From: Medicago truncatula
Lineage: Eukaryota; Streptophyta; Magnoliopsida; Fabales; Fabaceae
Assembly: GCF_003473485.1 (NCBI RefSeq)
Contig: NC_053048.1
Span: forward strand, 28,206,755 to 28,270,754
DNA: 64,000 bases
Reading direction: 5' to 3'
A program made the position numbers and the translations under genes. The notes beneath the pieces were generated by a model. That model made no database searches. It saw nothing but the letters and a program-made list of their open reading frames with translations, and had not been told where the DNA came from. This document shows, in pieces, positions 56,365 through 64,000 of this stretch. Position 1 is the stretch's first letter. Every line of letters begins with the position of its first letter.

Positions 56365-58652
56365 TTAGAAGGACAGGAATATGGAAGCTGCCCTAACCTG
56401 ATGTGAGGAATAAGCAGCTAAAGCCTATTGAATTTTGATAATATGATATACTTGACAAGATTTATTTTTGGTTGATGATAAAATTAAAAAAAGCAAAATA
56501 TGATAATATGACATACTTGACAAGCTTTATTTTTGGCCCTAGTCTCCGCTGTGCTTGGAACATCATGATTTGGTTTCTGAAATCTCTTTTCACGTCGATC
56601 ACAAGAGCCCCATCCATCTGAGAACCTGCCACCCCTGTTGTAGCAAACAAAATCAATGGCAACTTCAGATTATAGTGGTGAGAAAAAAGATCATTTGAAT
56701 GAAAAGTTAATAAACGAGAAACATACTGCATGTGTGCACGAATCACAAACTCGGCACGCTGAACATTGCGATCTCCATCAAACTCAATACTCTTGTCTCT
56801 AATTTCATAAGAAATATTGAAGTAACAAGAAATCTTTCTCCAGCCTATAAGAAACACATGCACCAAATTACATCTGTCTAATTTTAACAGTTCAGAAAGA
56901 AGATATATACTTTGTAATTAACCTGTCTTTTTAATGTAAGGATTCCCCGAAATCAAAGTGTAATCAGTTTTCTCCAAAATCTGTCCATTGAACGCACAAC
57001 AAAGTATTAATCATTAGTTAAATTCGTAAGCGAAATCAAATAATTGCATCACAGGAACTCTTGTATCTTCATATACTTGCATAATCAACTGCGGAGACTG
57101 TAGATACTGTTGTGTTATTATATCTACAACACAGGCTACAGTGTATCCAGACTTAGTATCTGCAGGTATACCTCTGGTTACAAGTACTATTTAAAAAAGA
57201 TATTAAAAGAATATCAAAGAATAAGACCTTGAATTTATGCAGAGATGAGAGAAGGGCCGGTCCGACTAAGTTATGGAAATCAGGAAAACATGTTTTCAAT
57301 TAGCTAGAACAAATCAAATAGATAAAGTTTATATCATGAAGTAATTTGTTAATGATATAAGTAAAAATAATTTTAAAGTTGAAAATTTTCACAAATTATG
57401 GTAGTATAGCTAGTGTTGTAGGCTACAAGCTAAAATTTGCTTAGGATTACAGTCTATTTTTGTTATGATCAGTTAATGTGAGAGTGTAAATGTGGCTTCT
57501 CTTTCTTTTTAAGTCATTAATTGATGAGTTTAATGGCATACACAATCAATGTGAACCAGTTTTACACTAATAATGTTCAATTAAAACCACCATTTTTTAT
57601 GTCACACGACTCACATCACATCATCAATTTGAAATAAAGCAATGTAGCATAATCGGAGATTTTCAATGAATATCAGTATAAAACAGTTATTCGACAAAAT
57701 GCAATGGTTGCGCTGGTTTAACAAAGTGTCTTTCGTAACAATTAGCATTATTCACTACATGCAGTACTCGAGCTTGTACCAGACGGTTCAGATATCAATG
57801 TAGGAACTTTTAAATCTGAACCGTCTGATTTTAATCAAACTGCTCAAAACTGCTGACGGCAGCTTAACAGCACGGGGGTGACTGCACTCGATCCATTTCC
57901 CGTGATAATAAGCACCACTCTAATGATTAAAAAATATACATACAGAGAGAAAAATAAATTTATCAAAGTTCATAACCTTATTCACATTTCATTTTTATAT
58001 TCACATCAATCAAAATTATTAAGCATATTTAATTGAATAATTTGAATCTATAATCAAAATTCGAGAAATTAATTACCGCCATAGCTGCATTCTGATACTC
58101 CTTAAACAACGAAACCGTTGGAAACATTCCATACAAGCTATGCCTCATTCCATTCTCCTTCTCTTCATGATCATTTCTCCCGAAACACCGCGGCGAAACC
58201 TCTGTGGTATAACTACTACTAATCTCCTTCACTTCATTCATCTTCCCGATCTCCGGTGACGAATAAACCTTCGCCACCGCCAACGGCAACGGCGATGGTG
58301 TTGGTGTTGGCGTTGGCAATCTCTGCACGGTTCGAACCACAGCAAGCGGACTCGTTTCACAAGAATCCGAACCTGAACCAGAGATTCTCGCGATCTTTCG
58401 CGGTGGTCGGTAAGGCCAGGGATCTTGAACAACTTCGCCGCTGTCGGTGGAGTAACGCGGGAACTTTGACGGTGGTGAAGGTTTTGAGATCGGAGAAGGT
58501 GATTGATGGTATTTGTTTGCGAGAGGTTTTTGCTTTGAGGAGGAATGTGAGACGGAGGCGGAGGCGGAGGCGGAATCGATCATCGCCCATAATGCGGCGT
58601 CGTCGAGGTCTTTGTCTTCAACGACGACCGGGTAGGTTATGGGTGATGACAT
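56365..58652 (-). CDS. Five-exon plant protein with a Rad52/ERF-like C-terminal signature
   Basis: Proposed CDS complement(join(56365..56424, 56517..56634, 56727..56844, 56923..56980, 58077..58652)), 309 residues. All introns are GT-AG and the joined frame is open. The N-terminal 190 residues are Ser/Pro-rich and disordered-looking (DLDDAALWAMIDSASAS, DPWPYRPPRKI, TPTPTPSPLP) and end YGMFPTVSLFKEYQNAAMA. The C-terminal part reads ILEKTDYTLISGNPYIKKTG, WRKISCYFNISYEI, AEFVIRAHMQGGRFSDGWG, SCDRREKRF, KPNHDVPSTAETRAKNKACQ. The pattern 'GW+K…, acid-rich strand, RA…GWGSC..RE, H.(I/V)P.TA.TRAKN+A' resembles Rad52/ERF/RecT-type single-strand annealing proteins, where a TA.TRA.NRA helix is typical. 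That link is my inference from pattern memory; the gene is otherwise a conserved plant protein I cannot name. Exon 5 (ALAAYSSHQV, 19 codons) is the least certain. Confidence 0.78.
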
Positions 58653-59458
58653 TTATGGAGAAGTAGGGTTTTGAATTGGAAAAATCTGAAATGAAGGTGA
58701 AATGTGAAGAGAGAACGCGGGTAAATGGGGTTTGAATTTATGTTGAAATGAAAACGACGTCGTGTTGTTTTCGTATCCGTTGATTGCTCTTGTTGAAAGT
58801 GGTGGACTAGGATCAGCTGCGGTTGAAAAATGGCACGTTTACACACAATTTTCTATTTAGGCCGTTGGATCTTTATTGGATGGTCTAGATTATAAGTTTG
58901 TGGAACTATTGTCTTGTGACATAAGTTCATCCAACTATTGAGATTAATTGTACTGTCATAAGAAATATAGCCATATGGGTATGTCTGTCTGAATAACAAT
59001 TCAGAACCAGTCATTAGATAAGTAATATCATAATGCAATTTACCATATTTTGTTTTTTTAGTGGAAATTTTCCATATTTTGTTTCAAAAATCAAAATAAA
59101 TTGAGACATAGTTAGAACCTTACAAATACTTTTATATAGGTGTCTAAAAAAAAAATCAAATCAAAATTCAATTTCTAGATGGAAATTTCCTTTGTTTTGT
59201 TTTTTTTTTTTTTTTTTTTTTGGTTTTTGACGCTTTAAAAAATTATAATTAATTTATTATTGATTGGAAAATTCTAATTTTATGTTGAATATCATATTTT
59301 TACGTTTTAGAGATGAGAGCCAAAAATCATGAACAAATTCAATGTTTACGTCGCTTTTTATAGGTCAAAAATAGGAAGAATCTCAAATTACACAAGTAGA
59401 ATCAGTGTTTTTTATTATATGATCATTTTGCAGACTTTGCGTATATTATAGTGTCAAT
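58653..59458. other. Upstream region of the minus-strand gene, then spacer
   Basis: The first 200 bases upstream of 58652 are probably promoter and 5' UTR, but no unambiguous TATA box was found. 58860-59458 is AT-rich with a long T-run at 59198-59220 and no gene. Confidence 0.35.
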
Positions 59459-59461
59459 TTA

Positions 59462-59631
59462 GGGTAATGTTAACTGATGTCTCTAAGACATTGTTAAGGA
59501 AGCAAATATAGCAATATGACATTGAAACTTGTGTAGTCAACTCATTAAATGTCTAAAAACTATTAATTTTAAATTAAAACTTTTTTCTAGTTTCCTTAAC
59601 TCGTGCTCCGGGGCACCGATTAACATGACCC
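59462..59631. mobile_element. 170-bp Harbinger-like MITE with TTA duplication
   Basis: The inverted ends are GGGTAATGTTAACTGATG and the complement of CACCGATTAACATGACCC. TTA flanks both sides (59459-59461 and 59632-59634). A related right end without partner lies near 59885-59935. Confidence 0.65.
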
Positions 59632-59634
59632 TTA

Positions 59635-60060
59635 AATAATTAACCCTTTGTCACAAATAATTATGGTTTGTTATAATAAATCTGGTATAACTTTGTTACA
59701 TTGTATATGACTATTTGTTGCGTGATCTTGTATGTAATGTTATTCTGCTAATGAGAATGTTAAACAGTGCCGCGGGGGCTTTGGTTAAGCACCAAAAGAA
59801 GTAATTTTTATTAAGAAGTAATGTAATTATTACTTAATGAAAAATGACAGTTTATAATTCCAAGACATAAATTCTATTTTTGGATTTCTTAACCCGTGCC
59901 TCAGGAGCGACGGTTAACAAGACCCTTCAGCTAAACCATATTTTGTTACAATTGACACTATTAAGAACAATAAAGGACAATAAAAATAAATTAACTAAAG
60001 AAAATAAAATAACATTTTGATTCATTGAATGTCTTGCATAATGTGTCAAAGAAAATACCC
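59635..60060. other. Spacer with a partial MITE end
   Basis: Holds the unpaired relative of the preceding MITE (CGTGCCTCAGGAGCGACGG, AACAAGACCCTT). No gene. Confidence 0.35.
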
Positions 60061-61260
60061 TTCGGCAGTTAACTGCTGTCGGTTTTTTTAATTCCTCGTC
60101 AGTTAACTGCCGATAAGCTGTTCCATCATATGAAATAGCCAGCTGCTCCCTCTACTCACTATTTCATCAACTTTCCTTCCTCTTCCATCAAAACATCCAA
60201 AATCCAATAATTTTTTTTTGCAAATCTTGCCCCAAATTCAGTGAAGCATCACTCCTATGAGGTATCAACATATTTTTGACGTAAAAAAAACAGGTATTGT
60301 TGCTTTTATTGTGTTTATTTTGAACTAATTTTGGGTTTTTTACTGTCTTTTTTCGCAAAACACTGACATGGGGTCCTCCGCAGTTAACCGTCGAGGAAAT
60401 ATGGCAGAATACGCATGCTACCGCCTTTTTTCAAAAAAAAATTTGCTTATTTTTTATTTTATTTTTAATTCATTATGACATTGATGTTTACGAATTATTT
60501 AGTTGTTAATTCATAGTTTTGTGTTGTTTAATTATAGTAATGGTTGAGAACGCGGAAGATGGTCTGGGAGAGACAAAATCAAATTTTGTCGAAAAATCTG
60601 GAGATGTCAAACATCCTAAGGTAGAAGTCAAACCAAATATTGATGGAGCTTCCGTCCATGTTGAAGCTTCATTATATGTTGACTCCGGTATCCTCCCACT
60701 TCATGCCAACGAAGTTGACACGGCTAGGTTTTTCCCGACGACGTTAAATGAAAAGATAGGGATGACTTGCTTAATTGGGTACATCGTCAAGAAAATAAGG
60801 CAGAATTTACAATTGTTACACAAAGATCAAATTTGATCAATCCAATAGTACGACTAGTGTGTGAAAGGAGTGGAGCTCACAAAGTGCCGGAAAAAAAAAA
60901 AGAAAAAAAAAACGAAGCATGAGACAACGGGCTCAAGAAAATGTGGGTGCATGTTCATGGTTAGTGGATATCTTAGTAGGAAAACAAAGCAATGGAGATT
61001 GAACATTGTTAATGGAGTTCACAACCATGCGATGGAGTCGGCTTTAGAAGGACACATGTTTGTCGGTAGATTAAAGGAGGATAACAAGAAAATTATACGT
61101 GACTTAATCAAGAGCAAGGTGCATCCAAAAAATATTTTTATAAAGGGAACTCCCAAATGATATTTATCACTTCCACCTCAGACTATCTAAAATAACCTCA
61201 AGATAACTTAAGTTACGTTCCGAAAAGTCAACGTGAGTTAATTCAGATTGATTTTAGGCA
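60061..61260 (+). mobile_element. Mutator-like (MULE) element remnant
   Basis: Left part has GGCAGTTAACTGC and CGTCAGTTAACTGCCG (60065-60110); right part has TCAACGTGAGTTAATTCAG (61225-61245). Both also occur in the remnant at 22590-23800. Between them lies the N-terminal part of a MULE transposase. Terminal inverted repeats and target duplication were not resolved. Confidence 0.55.
60540..61160 (+). pseudogene. MULE transposase N-terminal fragment (FAR1-like domain)
   Basis: From the ATG at 60540 (MVENAEDGLGE) the frame runs about 75 codons. After a shift near 60760 it continues DDLLNWVHRQENKAEFTIVT, RSNLINPIVRLVCERSGAHK, a lysine run, KHETTGSRKCGCMFMVSGYL, WRLNIVNGVHNHAMESALEG and GRLKEDNKKIIRDLIKSKVH, stopping at 61160. 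The order (ERSG…, CGC.F…, W.L..VNG.HNH.., GRL.EDE) is that of the zinc-binding N-terminal domain of MULE transposases related to FAR1. The catalytic DDE domain and SWIM zinc finger are missing. At least one frameshift plus the truncation make this a dead fragment. Confidence 0.82.
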
Positions 61261-61830
61261 AGTTAAGAGACCATCAATTCTTCATAAATATGCTATTTTA
61301 TCAAAACTCCAAACGTACAATATGTTATGCTCATTTTTTTAAAAGAATGTCATGTCTTAAAAATATCAATTCATTCATGATCCAAAATAAATCAACACTA
61401 AAAATACACCAATACTTAACAAGACACTCAAATTATTTTTCTCTATTTAACCTGGTATACTTTTTCTTATAATATATGTAAAATAAACAAAAAATTCTCT
61501 TATAATAAAACAAAGGAAGTAGTACAATATTTATTAATCAAAACATAATTAACTTTTCGTATATATGGTCCAGAGGAATTCAAACAAAAAGTTGATAACA
61601 TTTACTCCTTCGAACATCACGACCACATAGTCGTCAGATTTTACTAGAGCAATCAATTCACAACAATGAAAATTCAAACGTGGGACAGTGCTGTAATGAG
61701 AGTGTCCAACCTTTTTATCCTGTTTTAAATGCCATTGAATTTTGGTCAGCAACTTGTTTTATCAGTCCACACCCAAAAATGTTTCCCCTCAAAACTGGGA
61801 AGAAAGTCACATAAGAATTTTATTGAAACT
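61261..61830. other. No recognisable feature
   Basis: AT-rich intergenic sequence with only short chance open frames. Confidence 0.35.
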
Positions 61831-61834
61831 ATGC

Positions 61835-62182
61835 TCTTCCGTCTCAAAATAACATTGCTTTAAGATTTGGAGTGTGCAATTTTAATGGTAAAATTTTTCA
61901 CTCTCTCCCCCTATATCCAAGCACACATTTCATTTTATTTTTGTCTCTAAATATAAATCTTTTCTAAATTACTAGATGCATTTAATATTATTTTCTTAAA
62001 CATACTCCTAATTAATACTATTAATTTATTTTGAAATATAAAAAGTCAAATTTAATACACATACAAATAAATGACAATTTAGTAATATTAACACACAAAA
62101 CAGACACATTAATTACATCGACAACTTTTCTTAAGAAATGTGAAAAAATACAAAAGGGACTTACATACAAGGACAGAGGGAG
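61835..62182 (-). mobile_element. Stowaway-like MITE copy
   Basis: The right end CATACAAGGACAGAGGGAG is the complement of the CTCCCTTCGTCC-type end at 14395. ACTAGATGCATTTAATATT and AAAGTCAAATTTAATACACA repeat, inverted, internal words of the copies at 13478 and 20780. Confidence 0.5.
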
Positions 62183-62189
62183 TATGATT

Positions 62190-62540
62190 TAGGTTAAAGT
62201 GCAATTTTTATTTTTAAGATTTAAAATGTTGTGATTTTGGCTCATTATTAAAAAAAAAAATTAAATTTTGTCCTCTATATCAAAGGAAATATGTTCTTTT
62301 GACCCTCTAACTTTATGAAAATATGTTATTTTGACTATTTATTTTAGAGAAATAAGCTCTTTTGACCCTTTATCTTTACAAAAAATTGTCATTTTGGCCC
62401 TTTGATTTGTGACACATGACATCTTCTCAACAACTTTTCAAAATTTTGTACAATTAATGGGGTAAATTTTACATTTTTTAATAGGGGGGCAAAATCGTAA
62501 TATTTTGAAACTTAGGGTGCCAAAAGTGCACTTTATGGAT
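62190..62540. mobile_element. Degenerate inverted-repeat MITE
   Basis: The left end TTAAAGTGCAATTTTTATTT and the right end (complement of AAAAGTGCACTTTA) pair imperfectly. The interior has repeated TTTTGACCCT words. Tentative. Confidence 0.35.
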
Positions 62541-62689
62541 TTAGGGGCGTCTTCATGTCTGTCAAACGAGACCGGCTTACTCTCGAGCAAAGAACTTAAA
62601 AGCGAACTTCCATCATATGACCGACCACGAACAACCAAAGATGTCTGCACTTAAGTCATCACTCTTTATCAAGAGCAACGACTTGGGGG

Positions 62690-63745
62690 GGCTACTATTC
62701 TGGACCGGCCAAAAGGATCTTTGGCCCATTTACTTAGGCCCAATACTATCTAAAACCCAAACACCACGTTTGGAAAACTTACTTGCAACACACTCCTCTC
62801 CTGCAAGGGGGGTGTAAGGAGCGAGCAAGACCGATTCAAACGAACCACAACGTCTCTCTGCACGTTCCCGCAATAAGTTCTCTGGCGGTTACATATTGGG
62901 GAAGGAGTTCGTTTGGCTCGGACTAGAGGGCGCGCCTATTCCAGATCCATCAGGCGTCGGTTTTGTTCCTCGATTAACGACGTCTGTTGTTGAACCGTGC
63001 GGATCAGGTTACTGACGAGGGCACCCGTTGGTGTAAAATCTTCTAGTGTCTCTGTAGATCGTAGGGGACCTTGCAGAGGCCTTTCTTGGAGAGGAATTAT
63101 TTGTGCTGGTTTCTCTCTAGGTGTGTCACTAGGTGAAGGTGAAGATGTCATGCCATCCCTTTCAGGAATGCGAATCTCACTTCGTATATGGGAGTGGGCA
63201 CTATTGGCAGCCATGGTAATTTCTTCGAAAGCTTTGGTTTTTAGGAGTATTAAAACGGGAAGAGCTTGTATTTTCCACAGACGGCGCCACTGGTCGTTCC
63301 TGATCAGAAGGTGACTGTCGGGTCTTTGAATGCGATGGTTTTAGTGGTGGTGAAATGCGCCAAAATGCTTCTTGGAGCGGATGGGGGTGTGTACCTATAG
63401 GAACTTCGACGCTCAAGTAAGTAGAGATCAGAGAGAGTGAGGGTTTAGAGGAAGAGATAGATTCTACCTTGGGGACTGCTGTGAGTCCCCTATTTATAGA
63501 GGTTGAGGGCTACAGAGCCGTTGTAATGGCACACCTGGCTCTGGTGGTTACGAAATCGTAGGAAGTGTAACAGCGAGAGAGTTTATTGCGAGAACCTGCA
63601 GAGAGACGTTGTGGTTCGTCTGAACCAGTCTCCTTCGCTCCGTGCACCCCCCTTGCGTGGAAGGCGTGTGTTGAAAGTAACTTTGACAAACGTGGTGTTT
63701 GAGCTTTAGATTGTATTCGGCCTAAGTAAATGAGCCAAATGTCAT
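62690..63745. mobile_element. Rearranged Ty3/gypsy element with inverted LTR arms
   Basis: 62700-62890 on the + strand and 63546-63740 on the - strand are about 80-85% alike by eye (CATTTACTTAGGCC, AAACACCACGTTTG, GCAAGGGGGGTG, GAACCACAACGTCTCTCTGC). The minus-strand arm leads into a PBS, TGGCGCCGTCTGTGG at about 63277-63291, of a type common in plant gypsy (Tat/Athila-like) elements. Leftward lies the start of a gag-like minus-strand frame (ATG near 63214; PSPSDTPREKPAQII, IEEQNRRLMDLE), broken off at 62936. An intact element would have direct LTRs, so a rearrangement or two insertions are implied. Confidence 0.6.
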
Positions 63746-64000
63746 TTTAGACGGTTCAGAATAAGAAGTATATATGTGATTATGGAATATATAATCATTT
63801 CTCTCTCTCTCCAAAAAGTAAGTTGTCTCAGATAGTTATTAATATATCACTACTATTTCATAAATAGTGACTGTATTTTGTTGTTAGGTTATTTTTTTAT
63901 TTTTAATTATATCTTTAAACAAATTTGACTATAAGAATGTTATTTTGTACCATACTTATTAATGAATGTTACAACCCACACGAGATAAAATTATAGATGA
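63746..64000. other. No recognisable feature
   Basis: Short AT-rich tail at the window edge. Confidence 0.3.

Noticed and set aside
58256..58666. Plus-strand arginine-rich 136-codon frame
   Set aside because: Antisense to exon 1 of the minus-strand gene; composition follows from the GC-rich Ser/Pro coding strand.

Overview
This is plant nuclear DNA, most likely from a legume of the Medicago/Trifolium/pea group (inference). It is AT-rich and intron-bearing, with TATA-box promoters, AATAAA signals and many plant transposons (CACTA, PIF/Harbinger, MULE, hAT, Stowaway, tRNA-derived SINEs, L1-type LINEs, Ty3/gypsy and a SIRE-like Ty1/copia LTR). Nothing bacterial or organellar was seen.

The main gene content is a same-strand (+) array of six DUF247 (UPF0481, Pfam PF03140) paralogues, called A to F here. 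Each has two exons joined by a phase-0 intron: a long first exon with the DUF247 signature blocks and a second exon ending in one C-terminal membrane segment. B (24973-26747), D (46309-48230), E (49135-50985) and F (52905-54626) have intact reconstructed frames of 441, 492, 468 and 492 residues. A (2018-7475) is destroyed by a three-layer transposon nest, in-frame stops and a deletion. C (32868-34701) carries two frame-breaking indels. Upstream promoter-like sequence and 3' flanks are duplicated with the genes, so the repeat unit is gene plus flanks. Duplicated flanks with no gene between them suggest further paralogues have been lost.

The only other clearly intact gene is a five-exon minus-strand gene (56365-58652, 309 residues). 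It encodes a protein I cannot name; its C-terminal half has a signature reminiscent of Rad52/ERF-type single-strand-annealing proteins (inference). A short orphan exon at 51942-52068 encodes the start of a response-regulator receiver domain.

Layout: 1-1540 MITE and CACTA-like debris; 1540-7600 gene A with its nest (CACTA > PIF/Harbinger > gypsy solo LTR); 7600-14390 SINE, hAT and MULE/Stowaway MITEs; 14395-20948 a Stowaway-like MITE holding a 267-bp tandem array, itself split by a truncated Ty3/gypsy element; 20950-24880 hAT, MULE and SINE remnants; 24880-28090 gene B; 28095-32100 LINE and gypsy fragments and a SIRE-like solo LTR inside a minisatellite; 32470-35850 gene C with a candidate Pack-MULE in its 3' flank; 36500-43335 LTR debris, an L1-type LINE and a CACTA 3' half between two 570-bp direct repeats; 43580-45400 MITE and SINE; 45410-55850 genes D, E, F and shared flanks; 56365-58652 the Rad52-like gene; 59460-64000 MITEs, a MULE transposase fragment and a rearranged gypsy element.

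All exon boundaries come from splice consensus plus comparison among paralogues inside the window. No expression data or database search was available.
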